Positions 11,708-24,984 of a DNA stretch of 64,000 nt are shown here, piece by piece. A program made the translations under genes and the position numbers. Origin of the DNA: Adineta steineri (Eukaryota > Rotifera > Eurotatoria > Adinetida > Adinetidae); assembly GCA_905250115.1 (NCBI GenBank), contig CAJNOI010000119.1, positions 213,346-277,345 on the forward strand, in the 5' to 3' direction. The notes under the pieces are model-generated. The model saw only the letters and a list, made by a program, of their open reading frames with translations. It did no database searches and was not told where the DNA came from. The first letter of the stretch is position 1; every line of letters starts with the position of its first letter.

Positions 11708-12358
11708 ATGTCCTTAGTATCGAAACAAATGTCATCATCAATAACATTTAATATTCGCTTATTACATGAATATGATCATGATCAAGTTTTAGCATTATTA
11801 TTAAATTCATTTTTTAAAGATGAACCAGTTGCACAATGTCTTCAATTAACTGAACCATTAGAATTTGCTAAAAATATTATTAAAGATTGTTTACAAGATC
11901 AATGTTCATCTGTTGCATTAAATACAGAAACAAATCAAATATCTGGAATTTGTCTCAATACCATTAAACGTAAAAATCAATCACAAAAAAAATTTAAATA
12001 TGAAGAAAAACTTCAATTTTGTTGTCAATTTTTTGTTGATGTGCATAAAAATTTAAATGTTTTTGATAAATTAAATGCTAATACTCTACTTCATATAGAG
12101 TTTATAAGTATTGATAAAAGTGCACGTGGTCATGGGCTTGCATCACGCCTCATAGAAAAAAGTATTGAATATGCTCAAGAATTAAAAATTCCTGGTGCAT
12201 TTGCAGAAGCAACAAATCTTATCTCATTAAAATGTTTTAAACAACAACAATTCAATATACTTGATGAACTTATATATATGAATTATGATTCAAAACGCTT
12301 GGCAAATCTTAATGATGAAAATAATGATCGATGTTATCTTGTTGCTCGGAAATTTTAA
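11708..12358 (+). CDS. GNAT-family N-acetyltransferase, copy 1
   Basis: Single exon, 216 residues. The acetyl-CoA binding motif A is ARGHGLASRLIE (RGHGLA at 140-145). Motif B lies in the AEATN-LISLKCFKQQQF segment, and the C-terminus reads CYLVARKF. The layout resembles animal arylalkylamine/dopamine-type acetyltransferases, which transfer acetyl from acetyl-CoA to an amine. The acceptor is unknown. Two further copies (50394-51044 and 63359-64000, minus strand) are nearly the same length. Copies 2 and 3 share residues against copy 1 around position 80-110, so copy 1 is the outgroup. It starts at MSLVSKQ. Internal Met8 is an alternative start. Confidence 0.85.
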   Translation: MSLVSKQMSSSITFNIRLLHEYDHDQVLALLLNSFFKDEPVAQCLQLTEPLEFAKNIIKDCLQDQCSSVALNTETNQISGICLNTIKRKNQSQKKFKYEEKLQFCCQFFVDVHKNLNVFDKLNANTLLHIEFISIDKSARGHGLASRLIEKSIEYAQELKIPGAFAEATNLISLKCFKQQQFNILDELIYMNYDSKRLANLNDENNDRCYLVARKF

Positions 12359-12450
12359 TTAATAGAACTTTGAATACTATTTAAACAATGTAGCTATTTC
12401 TTACACTAATAAATGAAGAATCTACTTAGAATTGATTGCCATTGAATTCA

Positions 12451-14985
12451 TCTATTTTGAAACTATTGAAATCTACTGATAAAACAAACTGAAAAAGAAC
12501 ATTAGTGTTTTCCAGAGGCGCCGAATCTGCCGATAAAATATAAAGTTTCTAAAATTGATACTGTTTACCTATTTCTTATATAAAATAATTCATTTTTTAT
12601 CCTTCGTGTGATCAAAGTAAGAGAAGAAGAAGGGTTTACGAATAGGTAATGATCGCCGGTATCATTCATCTACACACACACGCGCAACAAAGACTATATG
12701 CAGTAATATCGTATTAGATAAAAGAATAAAACGAAAATAGTTAGCGCGTGTTGTATCATAAATAAGCAATATTTTTTAAAATTTCGAAAATATCTTATAA
12801 TCGACTCGATGTTTTAATGTCATGGTTACTCAAATGATCAATTTATTATCACACAAATCAGAAGTGATATTTTGATAACATAATATAATTTATCTTATGT
12901 AAAAGGTAAAAGATGTGTTTCCATAATAACTTTTGTTAAGATAAATCTATTTATATTTGAATATTCAAAGTTTTTTAAAAAATCAAACTTCAATCAGCAT
13001 AAATTAACATAGATCTATAATTAAAAGCTTAATGTATCCAGTATATAGACCAGTTCAGTAATTTGAGTCATGCTCGACAATCTATGAATGCTTCTTGTTC
13101 AATCCATATATAGGATAGTCTAAATTAGTATCAACAAGAGATAGCGATATTTGAAGCAAATTCATATTTCATCAAATGATTCGTATGCTCTTCTGTGTGC
13201 ATATACAATACTTCAATATTTATTCACCATATAATATGCATCGAGATAATTGCATACGAAACATGTATAAAATTGTGCAGAACTAAAGTGTTATGTAAAA
13301 AAATGTGTTAAAAATTATTCTCAAAGTTATTGTACTTGAATCGTTCACTACACTTTAAAGTATACTCAATAGTCTATCACTTGAACTTTATTTTATTGTC
13401 CCTTATCTTGTCAAAACAAATGAAAATACAACTAACTCTTATCTCTATAAATAAGTGATTATTTTACTCCAAGGATCTAAATTCTCTTCAACTATATTTA
13501 TCATTCGATACCAGATCATATCAAACTACAAAGGATTAATATATACTTATGGCAAAAAAAGATGATTTAGAAATTACAAGAAGAATCATACGATATAGTT
13601 TGAAATAATTATCGATGATATTCAAATAATTTTAAGAAAGTAATTGTTCACAATTTCATCATGTATAAACAACAAGGACAAATAGAATTTTATTAAAACT
13701 ATACCCTATAATTTCATTGAAGTTAAATACATATTCCTATTTCTCATCTTTAAAAATTATAGTCTATGATTTATTTAATCATATATAAAAAAAAACTATT
13801 CTGATTTATTTCTTTTCATTCTTTATAGTATAAAAATAACGAGGTCATTGATAAATAGCGACATCATATAAAAATTAGTCTATGAATGGTCAATAGATGA
13901 AGCAATTCATTGAAATGTATATACGATCAAGGTATCCTACAGATGATATTTTATATTACCCATAGACAATTTTATATCTATATAAATATATATCAATTGA
14001 TATAATCACATATTCATGAGTCAAAATACTCTTTAAATAGCAAGGTTATCGTATTTATAACTATCATATAAGAATTGTTGTAACTTCTGACACATTCTGT
14101 ATAATATATTTTTATATATTTCTTCTTGTTATTTCAATCTCTCTTCTTACATTACATTTGTTTAACATTTGGTCTCTTTGATCTTTTCTTTTATTATATT
14201 TGCAAATTGTTGTTCTATGTTTTTTTTCATTCATTATAAGAATAATGCCGAACTAGCAGCATTCATATCGCAGAATCACTTCTATATGCAAATTAAGTCA
14301 GTCATTTTGTTCTCTCTTTCTCTCTCTCTCTTTTTTCTTTGTTCCATTCGCGTACGATTATTATTTTATTTCTATAAGCAAAGTGTTTAGTTATCGATAG
14401 GTACTCATTTGTAAACTTATTTTTTGTTCTCTTTCTTTCATTTGCTCTCCTCTTCGTTCTTCTTCGTTCTTCTTTTCTTTTCATATACATACAAAGCAGG
14501 TAGAGTAAAAGAAAGACAGACGATAGTCTAGGTCAGGCATCCTTGTATACTTGACGACATAAATACACAAACGTCCAAATGTCAGCTGTGCTCATGATAG
14601 ATCTCATACATAAACAAGGCCATTGTATAGAGAGAAGCAAAAAAGAAGAAGAAGAAGGAATTACGTCAGTGCATCTCTCTGTTATCATTAACGAGAAAAC
14701 GACGTCAGTTATATTTACTGCTGTAGAAAGAAAGAAGAAAAAAAAGGAACTATTTCTCGCTTCTTTTTTTCCGATGTTGTTATATTTACTTGCTTATGAG
14801 ACTATATCTATCCGCAATAAATAAACACCCACGCTTACCCCCAGGATATAAGTGCTATGAAGTATAAAAATATAGAGAGTAAATGAATCATTTCTAGAAA
14901 GGTTCTATGAGTAATAGGAAGCATAGATGCTTATATAAATCTCATTATATAGATTTTTTGCTTTACAGATAGTTGATCAATTACG
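12451..14985. other. Intergenic, no gene recognised
   Basis: This is 2.5 kb of AT-rich DNA before the NOSTRIN-like gene. It holds a short CA run near 12673 and pyrimidine/purine-rich stretches near 14300-14480 and 14630-14760. The open frames in the latter are low-complexity (Lys/Glu or Arg/Lys) and not supported. The 5' UTR and promoter of the downstream gene probably lie in the last few hundred bases. Confidence 0.45.
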
Positions 14986-17900
14986 ATGACCGAACAGTTT
15001 CGGGATTGTTTTGTGGTAAGTTATTGATAAATAATATATCCATATTCCAAAAAAAAATATATATTTCAGGGTGAAAAAGGTTACGATGCTTTAAAGAAAT
15101 TAATGAGAGGTGGTAATGAACTCTGTACAGATATTGCGAAATGTTGGCAAGAACGGTAAATATATATTTTTTTTACATAATGTTTGTTTTCATTGGAACA
15201 CGTGTGTTTTGTTTTTTACAGTTATGATGTTGAAATTGCCTACGCTAAAGGTCTTCGCAAAAATAGTGAAGCATTTCAAAAACTTGCTGGTCGATCTAAA
15301 GGGTAAATTATATATCGTATTTAGAAAATGTATTATATTCTATTTTAATTATAGGTCTTTAGTAGAAGCATTGACAACAGTTTCTACGCAAACAAATAAT
15401 GAAAGTGAAGCTCATAATTTACTTGCAAATGTTTTATTAAATAAAATATCTCTTCCAATGAAAAATCTGACTGATACGCAATCAAAAGCAAGAAAACCAG
15501 TAAATAAAAAAAATTAGAATCGATCTTGATAAATAATATATTTGTTTTTTTCTTCTGTTCTATTTAAGATTGAAGACGCATTATATGCAAAATTTAAAAT
15601 ATGGAAAGATAAAAAAGAAATCGATAATAAAGTAAAGAAAAATCGATAAATATTTTATTTTTATTTTAAATTTTAGTATCGTCAACGTCAATTTGATAAT
15701 AGTAAAGAAATCGAAGGATTATATCTTAAAATGGATGAAATTCCTAAAGCAGGAAAAAATTCTACTAAAGAAACTAATAAAGTTAGTATATATTCAGCTA
15801 GTTTGTTTTACAATAGAACATATATTCTCATATACAGGAAAGACCATTGATCACAGCTTGTGTTTACCCTGGTGGGCGTTACAGTAACGCTACTGAAAAG
15901 GTGTGATATAAGAATAAGAACTAACTAGTAAAATCGTGTGATTAGAACAAAAAAACTTTATTCTTGATTTCTTTTCGCACAAAATTCTTATGATGATTTT
16001 ATTTTATTAATTTAAAATATTAGAATTTATTTCATTCTCTCATATATAGTCGACTGGCAGTTCTAGTTACAAATATACATCAAACGTAAGCTTCTTAACT
16101 GACAAATCTCCTTCATCTATTTAATTTAATATCTAATCACTGGCAAAATGCTTTCTATTGATCTTGATTTTTATTCGAAATAATTTCATCAAAATTTTTT
16201 CTTTTTCTAAATAGATTGAAACGGCACTTCGAAAATTAGAACAAGAATTAGAAAAAACAGAAAATAAATATCATGCTGCAACTAAAGAAGTCGAAATATC
16301 AAGACAATCATGTGATGCTGAAATGTGCAAAGTAAAATTTTTTATTTCTACGAAAAAAGAAATTTTTTTAATAAATTATTCATTTGATTAGAGTTGTGAT
16401 CAAATGCAAACGATGGAACTCGATCGAATTAATGAAATGGATAAATTTATTCAAACATATACCAGTGGAATAAAAGCCCTTACAGAAACGATGAATCAAG
16501 TAATTATTCAGAATTTCTCATCACATAAAAAAAACTTATTAATAGTGAATCAGATTGTATTTACATGGGATATTGTCATATTTTTTATTGAATAAGAGCA
16601 AATACTAGTCAGAAAGTAATGACCTTAAAGCTTATACAAAACGGAAATTGAATGAGTCGCTGTAGTAATATAGTTAGACTTTTTTCATGACATAAAAAGT
16701 TATTTAATTATTTATGAATGTCAAATAAATCAACTTCTACCGTGACTTAATATAAAGAATACATCAATTGACTATTTTTTATAGGTAACACAAGATTTAT
16801 ATTCTATTCGAGTCACACCACAAGATGATATTGTTGTTGAAGCTAAACTCAATCTTCAAGTCGTTGAAACTGAAATTCTGCTTTATGATATATATGTATG
16901 AATATAAATAACTCTTCATTTGAAAAGTTTGCGTTTTTTTTTCAAGGCACAAAATGATCATAATGCAATGAGTCAAGAACGACGAGTATTAAGTCTGATG
17001 CATTGGATGCAAATGTTAAAACAAGATATTGAAATTCAACGACGATCAAAAGATGGTTTGTGATTTATTATTTTTTTATACTTTCAGTTTTTGCTAAAAT
17101 TATAATATTTCCCTGCTTATATATATAGTGGGTATAGTTTCTCCATTAAAATCTTTTGAGAGAATTTCATCCGATGGTGATCTAAATTCATCAGATGATG
17201 GAGCGATGTCTACAAAATCGTTTCATTCACAAACAGGTACCATGTCTCTCTATTGTATTTTTCTTGTCTATCAGTTGTTGTCATTTTGAAAAAAAAACAA
17301 AACATTTTAATAATATAACCCTGCTCGATTGTATTAGATGTTGTGGGTAATGCTGATAATTATCATCATCATCGAAATGGTTCATCATCTTCATCGAATG
17401 ATGATGATGGTGCCATGCATCATCATAAAAAAGGAGAAAAGAAAAAACGCGAGGGTATTTTTATTTTTATTCTTCTTTATTGTTGATATAAGTTTTGTTG
17501 TTTATTGCACCCATTCTATCAAATGCTTGGGCACGATCATATGTTTTGTACTGTCTCTCTTAGTGCTTGTTCAATATTTGTTTAAATAATTGATTCATTC
17601 ATTCTTCTATAATATTCATTTCTTTTTTTATTAAGGTATTGAAAATCTACATGGATTTTGTAAACAAAATCAAAAATTCTCAACAAGTGTTAATTCAAGT
17701 GAAATAATTGTTAATCGTGAATGTGTAAGAATATTTAATTTAATTTCTTTTTTGAATTTACTTTTTTTTCTATATATTTCAGGTTCGTCTATTACAATGT
17801 CTTTATGAAGGAAGTTTGTATCAAATGGAAAAAGTTTTCAATCAAATTAAACATTTACCTGAACCACAATATGAACATGCACAACGTTTTGCTAAAAGTT

Positions 17901-18993
17901 ATACTGATAAAGTTCGTAAAATTTTCATTGAAATATTTTCAATTTTCGAAAATTATTTTATATTTTAGAATATTCCAACAACTTTACTTCGTATTCCGTT
18001 TCAACCATTAAGTCATAATACTCCATCTACTACAAGTTATCTTGCACGCTCAACGCCAATACTTGGTACACCAGTTTTGACGCATCATTCGGCACCTGCA
18101 CCACCGCCGCCACCACCATATCCAGTTCATGCACAAGCACCAATTGGTTGGGCAGTTAATGATATGTCAAATGATCATTCAGGACCACCACCAGGTAAGA
18201 AAACAAATGAAATTATTTCTTTGAAAAATAACATTCAGTCAATGAGTTTATTAACTAATATTATCTATTCATTTGCTAGCTTATCCCCATCATATAATTT
18301 CCCCCAAGAAAAGTATTTGTAAGTTTTAAATAATAGCTAATCATTGCTTTTCAAAACAAATTCTCTTTTATCTTCATATATCAACACAGCTTTCCTTCTT
18401 CTTCTTGTCTTAATTTTATCAATAAAGATCTAAGGTAGTGACATATTTTGCTCTTTAAAAAAAGACATAAAAAAAATTTACACGCGCTGATTAAAATCCT
18501 AATGACATCGATAATATATAATTGCTTTTATTTTTATTTTAAATTTTTTTACAGCCTTACATTCAATGTGTAAGTTGAAATGAAACTTCTGCATGTGATT
18601 GCATTGATTTGTTTTTTCCCCACGTGCATGCTAATTATTAAATAATAATTTCTCTTACTAATACTTTTATTATGTTGTCTAGATAATCGATCAGCAGCAC
18701 CTGGTCCGCCTTATCCAGTTCTTCCATCTGTTATGACAACATCAACAGATTCTCTACGACAGCAACAACCAAATAAACATGTTAAAGTTTTACATTCGTA
18801 TGTTGCAGAACATGCTGATGAATTAACCATACAACCAGGTAAAATTCTATGAACATTTTTTCGTTTTGTATTTATGATTTATTTTCTAGGTGATATAATT
18901 ATATTGCTCGAACGTCGTCCAGATCAATGGTGTAAAGGAAATTTACATGGAAGAGTTGGTTTATTTCCAGGCAATTTTGTACAAGATATATAA
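14986..18993 (+). CDS. NOSTRIN-like F-BAR and SH3 adaptor
   Basis: 19 exons join in phase to 660 residues: 14986-15015, 15070-15155, 15222-15302, 15355-15499, 15569-15631, 15677-15781, 15838-15900, 16050-16085, 16215-16331, 16392-16499, 16785-16895, 16947-17055, 17129-17236, 17338-17454, 17636-17724, 17783-17911, 17969-18194, 18683-18838, 18890-18993. The N-terminal ~300 residues form an F-BAR domain (VEIAYAKGLRK matches EISYAKGLQK of NOSTRIN, and NAMSQERR matches NSAMDKERR). His/Ser-rich and polyproline linkers follow. The last two exons encode an SH3 domain (HSYVAEHADELTIQPGD, CKGNLHGRVGLFPGNFV). Such proteins bend membranes and recruit dynamin/WASP-type partners in endocytosis. The donor after 17911 (GTTCGT) is weak. 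The long intron 17 and the last two exons were copied to 39.8-41.3 kb. Confidence 0.85.
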
Positions 18994-19310
18994 ATAGAAA
19001 TTTTTTATTCAATTAAGTTATTGTTTTTTTTTGCGTTGACTTTTAATGTTAGGAGAACAGTGGAGTGGTGGTGAGAACAAATCAATAAAAGACTCAACAA
19101 AAACACCGTTTCGTTTTTCATATTTACAAATATTTGTGTGTATTTATTATTATTATTTTTTGTTCATCTATTTGTGTTTAAATATACAAGAAGATATTAA
19201 CTTTTGTTATACTAAAATTATGATCATTTCACAAATTCCTAAGAATAATTTTTATTTATAACAGTAACAAAAATAACTTCGTGTTTATTAGATTTCATTC
19301 ATCGATAATA
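18994..19310. other. Convergent 3' ends, non-coding
   Basis: A 317-base spacer between the NOSTRIN-like gene and the F-box gene. It was copied, with both 3' exons, to 40504-40826. No gene is seen. Confidence 0.5.
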
Positions 19311-21089
19311 TCACCACCATAAATACATATCATTTAACACGACATTAACTATTTTCCATGAATAATTATCAACTAATTTTTCCGATACAATAAAAGTATT
19401 TAATTTTTCAATTTCATCTTCCGATACATTTTTCAAACATAATGAAGATAAATGACCAGTATTTCTCTTTAACAATAAAAATCTTAGAATCGATTCTATA
19501 CAATTTGTAAATGTATTGATCATGAGACGTTGTAATTGAGGACAAAGATTAACAAATAATTTGATTTCTTCAAAACCGCATTTAACATTAATAATTAAGT
19601 TTTTGATATTATTTCTAGTCAATATCAATTGATAAACTTCATTTTGTTGAATACATACAAGATCGTTCTCATGAATTAATATATGTTGAATTGTTAAACT
19701 TGAAAGTTTAGGTAAATAACGTAGCAGTTCAATAATCTTTTCAAGATTACATTTCGGATCATTAATTAATAAAGTTGTCAGTTGTTGTAAAGGAAGAATA
19801 TATTGTAAACTATTGAAAATTTCATTTTGATTTATATTCATAGATGAAATTTTAAGTTCAGTCATATTTGGAAAATATGTTGCACAATTATCAATAACGT
19901 TTTCAAGTCGAATTTCAATAGAACGAACACAATCGATATTAGTTTTGTCATTGTAAGGACATGTTCGTTCAACTAAACCTTCTGTAAATAGTATATATTT
20001 TCTTCTAAAATAAGTAAATGCTTACATACAAGAAATAAATTAATATTCATACCTGAATGGATCGGTTGAATAAAAACAGGAAGTATAATAATATTGTGAT
20101 TTTTTATCAACATTATATGCAAAATACCATTTTCGTTCAAGCCAAAATGGTGAACGAAATTGATTGATTATATGATTATATACAAAATTATTTTGATAAG
20201 TATCAATACGTATTGAATTAATATGCCAAATATCAAAGATTTGTAAACATGGCATATGTGATTCTATTAATTTTTCCCATCGATTTGCATCTAAAAAGTT
20301 TATATCAAATTTTATTGAAATATGTAAGACTTTAAGTTGATTAGAAATAGTTTCTATCCATAATTCAAAATCATCAAAAGTCATATTACCAATAAATAGA
20401 GAAATATGTGTTAAATGCTTTAAAATAGTTGAATATGGTTCTTTTGGAATTTTACAAGACCGATTGAGTTGATGAATACTCAAACGACAAAGTTGAGGAA
20501 CATATGATAAAAGTGCATTAAGTTCATCAATATGTAATGGATTTTCTATCACAAGATGTTTAATTGAACTGAATTCCTTTGTTTCAATAGGTAATGGTTC
20601 AGATTGAATAGATTCTTTTAGTAATGATATTTTACAATAGTTCAATACTGGTAAACGAAATATTTGATGATAAAGTTTATTAATCTGTTGAACTTGATCA
20701 ATAAGAATAATAACTAATGAAGATAAATTTGGTAAAACGGCAATATAATTGAGAAGATTTGTTAATTGAAATTCAGTTCCATGAATAATAAGTGTTTTAA
20801 GTTGAGTAAAATTTGATAAAGATGAAAATATTCTATCAACGATGAATAAATTTGATAAATGTAATGATATTATTCGATGTTGATTGGGAATAATAATATT
20901 TTTAAAATAATATTCAAATGATGATTTTGACATAGTTGAAATATTGATTTTAAGTGGAAGAATTGATTTTTCAAGTAAATTTTCATATCGTAAATTAAGA
21001 TTTGAAAAAGCGTTGTATGTATCATAAAGGTCAAGATAATCGAATATTTCGTAGATAAGTTCATTGGCAAGATTTTCAAAATGAGACAT
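19311..21089 (-). CDS. F-box protein with degenerate leucine-rich repeats
   Basis: Two exons, complement(19311-20004, 20053-21089), 576 residues in phase. Residues 3-40 form an F-box (FENLANELIYEIFDYLD). The rest is a chain of Leu/Ile-rich repeats such as LKTLIIHG, LPNLSSLVI and LCPQLQRLMI. F-box proteins dock substrates on SKP1-cullin-1 ligases, so a SCF substrate receptor is the likely role, with an unknown target. The first exon would read only two codons past its donor, and the second exon continues the repeat pattern, which supports splicing. Exon 2 has a decayed copy at 39862-40503. Confidence 0.8.
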
Positions 21090-21886
21090 GGAATATTTAG
21101 ATAAACTAAAATATTAAAATAAAATATAAATTTTTTGTTGATCTTCGTCGTTGTCTTTTTGTTTGTTCCATATAATAAAAGACAGGATATCGAAAAACAT
21201 ATTTTATAAGCAATAATGAGTCACCTTTTTTCCCTCCGTGTAACGCACATTTTTCATATCTAGACGAAAAAGGTAATCAAACAAAAAAATACAATAATTT
21301 ATTTGTAATAAATATATTACAATTCAATTAAAAACAAACGAAATGAGTATTGTTGTCTAATTAACCACTATGAAGATATGTATATTTTTTATTCAAATCG
21401 ATCGACCAAAATTATTCTTTTGAGAGTATAAGTCGTAATTTTTATTTTGTAGAAAAATATCACGTGCGACAGAACGGAAAAAAAGCATACATTTGACTAT
21501 AAACAGTCGTAGATTATGTTACAAGATAACAAAACTATGCCCACATTATTCTTTATGATAATTTATAGTATAGCCGAAATTAAGAGAAAAATCGTTTTTT
21601 TATCATAGTAGACATAGAAGACCTATATATTATTCAAACAGGTTAATATTTATTGTTTGTTTAAAAAATCGATTAAATACAACTTGAATTTGTTTTCAAT
21701 AATGAATTCATGTGAATCGACAAATTTATTTTTAACAAATTTATTTCAACGAAAGTGAAAGTTACCTTTATTCACATAGGTAAGAGCATAGTATGATATG
21801 ATAGCGGTATCTTTTATTTTAATATAGTCCTTAGTATTTGTTATAGAGAAATTTTCACCTATATAAATGTATCATAAATAAAGAAT
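21090..21886. other. Intergenic upstream of the F-box gene
   Basis: No gene or repeat is recognised. AT-rich DNA only. Confidence 0.4.
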
Positions 21887-22393
21887 ATGTCGCAAAATCT
21901 AGAATCGAAAAATTTAGAAACAAAAATCTAGAAAATAAAAATCTAGAAAAATGAGAATCTCACAAGATACCAGAAAAAGTCGAAAACTCTCAATAAATAG
22001 ATTTATTTTTATTCCGCAAAAAAAGAAAAAGCAGACTAAAGCATCAAACGATAGAAGATAAAGCTGGATGTGGGTGTGTACGGGTCTACGTCTGGGTCTA
22101 GATGTTCTCTTTAGATCAACAAGGGATATGCACATCCACATCAATCCGTCACCGGTCTATTAATCAGACATACAATGTTCTTGTTTATAACCAGACTCGA
22201 GTAGTTGTTAAGGAGATGATCAAGGTACCACACATTGCTATTCGCTAATTTAATTCAGTAGTAATGGCACGGTTGATTAAAGTCATAGCGAGAGCTGAAT
22301 ACCAGGAAGTGGGCCTGATTTTGCTTCGTCCACATCAGTGAATTTTTCTAAATATATCGTTTCTAGAGTTTTTGTTTCTAGATTTTGCGACAT
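21887..22393. mobile_element. 507-base TIR element (non-autonomous)
   Basis: The ends are inverted copies of ATGTCGCAAAATCTAGAA, followed by diverged TCTAGAAA repeats inside. It encodes no protein. It contains a GGATGTGGGTGTG ... CACATCCACATC hairpin (22061-22145) reminiscent of the telomere-like palindromes. The flanks carry CACCTATATAAA and CACCTAAATAAA, perhaps a diverged target duplication. Confidence 0.65.
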
Positions 22394-22721
22394 CACCTAA
22401 ATAAACACATTGTCACTTTTATTTACATGTACATTAAGCACACTGTGACTCGTAGATCAAAATAAGATTTCACCTCTACTATCACGTCATATTAAAACAG
22501 AATCAAATATATTCCAGTTATATCACCAAGACATTCATAGAATCAAATATGACTATGCGTGTTATCATTCAAGTCAAGTTTAGCGGAAACTTCGATAATT
22601 CATGATGATGCAGGATGCGCATATTAATAACAAATAATATTTTTCAATCTGTCAGCGAAGACAAACATTAGTCTACAATTCAAATAAGCATAATAAAAGA
22701 TAAAATGATTTTACATAATTA

Positions 22722-23262
22722 TGTATATGTTGAGGTCAAAATTGGAATTTGACCAGACAAAATTGGAATTCTATTATAGACCAGTATTCTTTTAGATAAA
22801 ATTGGAGTTCTAGTTTTGACGATGTAAAATTAGAATTCCAATATATGCTAGTATTATTTTTTCCTGGACAGAATTGGAATTCAGATGAAGATAAACAAAT
22901 ACGATTGAAATTTAAAATATCTGAATATATGAACTATTTTTATTCAACAAAGTTTTTTTTTAAATCTTGATAAGTACTTCGCAAAACGAAGTATTTTAGT
23001 TTTATTCACCCATATTTTTGCACCCAGCACGTTTCGAATGTCATTTTGTTGAGCAAAATACTTGCATTCTAATATGTACATCTATACCATTTACCAACAT
23101 GATATCGTGATTAATTTTTTTTTTATTTTACTCGTATAGAAAAACATGTCACTTTATTTGTTTATATTTGTCTGAATTCTAATTCTGTCAAAAAAATTCC
23201 TACTCTATATCGGAATTCTAATTTTGTCTGGTCAAATTCTAAATTTGACCCCAACATATACA
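22722..23262. mobile_element. 541-base TIR element (non-autonomous)
   Basis: The terminal inverted repeats, about 50 bases, begin TGTATATGTTGAGGTC and end GACCCCAACATATACA. Inside them AAAATTGGAATTC / GAATTCTAATTTTGT words recur several times. It has no coding capacity. The target duplication is uncertain. Confidence 0.7.
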
Positions 23263-23916
23263 AACGAATAATAATTTCTTATATTTTATCACCTATATCA
23301 TCTCTTTGAATAAGATATTTTATCATTAATATTTCAAATGACCAGGCTAATAATATAAATTTATTACATTCACTAATCATATTGAAATATACATGATAAT
23401 TGTTCGATAAACTGATAGTAAAAGACTAAGTGAATAAGAAATTTCTTACTTTTTGCTCAGAATCACTTGCAAATTTATTTATAAGTACTATTAATAAACT
23501 TCTAAATTAATTACATTTGTTCTTGATTCTGTCTCGTGACATGTACTTTAGGCTTTTATTTATTGAAAAATAATGAAGTAAAATTAGACATTCTATTTTA
23601 TTAAATAAAATGTCATAAGCTGCTTTGTTAATTCCATGTCATATGTGAATTGTTTATGAGTTGAATAAACCCTTAAAAGATTCTTTAATGGATTTTCTTT
23701 TATAAAAATTAAATGACAAATTCATCAATTATGATTAGAAATTCTCATTCTATCTGATAGACTCATTTTATAATTATCTTTTCTTATGTTATTGCGAAGA
23801 AAAATTTAATATTTATATTAACATTCTTAAGAAGATTATTTTTATTGTCAGTATTTCATTCATTTTAAATCATAAACGCATATATTATAACAACTATCAA
23901 TTGCGAAAAAAGAACT

Positions 23917-24984
23917 ATGTCGTCCTCTGGCAATTTCTATATAGAACTATTAAACAATATTATTGTTTATATTTATCGATATGCAACACCTGTGATTTAT
24001 ATAATTGGTAATATTGGAAATTTATTAAATGCTTGGGTTTTTCTAAAAAAGTCATGGAGTAAAAATGTTTGTGTATTATATTTTAAAGTTTGCCTTTTTC
24101 TTAGTTCAGCCTATCTTAATTCCGTTATTCTTGGAAATACATTTATTATTGGTTATAATATAAATGCACATAATTCCAATATCGTATTATGTAAACTATT
24201 TTTCTATTTCACTTTTCTTATTTCTATGCTTTTAACTACTGTTCTTGTTCTTGCATCCGTTGATCGTTTATTAATTTCATCTCAAAATGTTGATACACGT
24301 TTATATAGTTCAAAGCGTTTAGCTTATTTTTCGATTAGTTGTAGTACAATTTTTTGGATGATATTCAATATTCATGCTTTTATTCGAGTAAATATTCAAG
24401 TCATCCCTCCTTCATTTGTTATTTGTTATTATGATCCTATAAAACTATATGCTGATTTTATTGTTTATTTGTCAATGACTTTTAATTGTCTTTTTTGTTT
24501 TCTAATGATTATTTTGTGTGTATTATCTGTTAAAAATGTTCGTCGTATTCGTATTATTCCACGTCAACAACGAAATCAAATTCGATCAATGACAAAGAAA
24601 GATTTTCAATTACTTCGTTGTTTATTCTTGTTCACAATACTTCATACTATTGCCAGTATTTTTCCAACAATATATTCTATTTATGCTGTAGCAACAAGTG
24701 GAAACACACCACCAACACTACTACAACGAGCAATTGATGATTTTTTAAAGCATCTTTTCAATTTTTGTTATTATATTTTTTATAGTACTAGTTTCTTCAT
24801 ATTTTTTGGCGTATCAAAAGCTTTTCGACAAGAATTGAAACGAATGATCTACAAACTGTTTGGTCAACATCTAATACCATTACAAGAAGATGAACAAAAA
24901 GAGAAAAATAATGCACACAGCAATGTGGAAGTCAATGTTGTACCTATCTATACCGTCGGACAGTTAAAAATAGTTGATGTCTAA
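23917..24984 (+). CDS. Rhodopsin-type 7TM G-protein-coupled receptor
   Basis: Single exon, 355 residues, seven hydrophobic helices. TM1 has GNIGNLLNAWVF (the conserved Asn), TM3 ends SVDRLL at the DRY position, and TM7 is followed by a SKAFRQELKR helix-8 region. Cys in the TM3 start (VLCKL) and in loop 2 (VICYY) could form the usual disulphide. It belongs to the peptide-receptor-like (FMRFamide-type) group that is abundant in bdelloids. The ligand is unknown. A ~60-residue tail follows helix 8. Confidence 0.8.
   Translation: MSSSGNFYIELLNNIIVYIYRYATPVIYIIGNIGNLLNAWVFLKKSWSKNVCVLYFKVCLFLSSAYLNSVILGNTFIIGYNINAHNSNIVLCKLFFYFTFLISMLLTTVLVLASVDRLLISSQNVDTRLYSSKRLAYFSISCSTIFWMIFNIHAFIRVNIQVIPPSFVICYYDPIKLYADFIVYLSMTFNCLFCFLMIILCVLSVKNVRRIRIIPRQQRNQIRSMTKKDFQLLRCLFLFTILHTIASIFPTIYSIYAVATSGNTPPTLLQRAIDDFLKHLFNFCYYIFYSTSFFIFFGVSKAFRQELKRMIYKLFGQHLIPLQEDEQKEKNNAHSNVEVNVVPIYTVGQLKIVDV

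Larger units (their letters stand above)
10808..12450. repeat. Inverted duplicate block with GNAT gene (matches 50305-51740)
   Basis: Repeat R copy 2, the GNAT upstream region, the whole GNAT gene and ~90 bases of 3' flank match the reverse complement of 50305-51740. Shared non-coding strings include ACTGG-TACACGTAAATAGTC upstream and ACTAATAAATGAAGAATC downstream. The two blocks are about 38 kb apart in opposite orientation. A third GNAT copy is at the window end. Confidence 0.75.
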
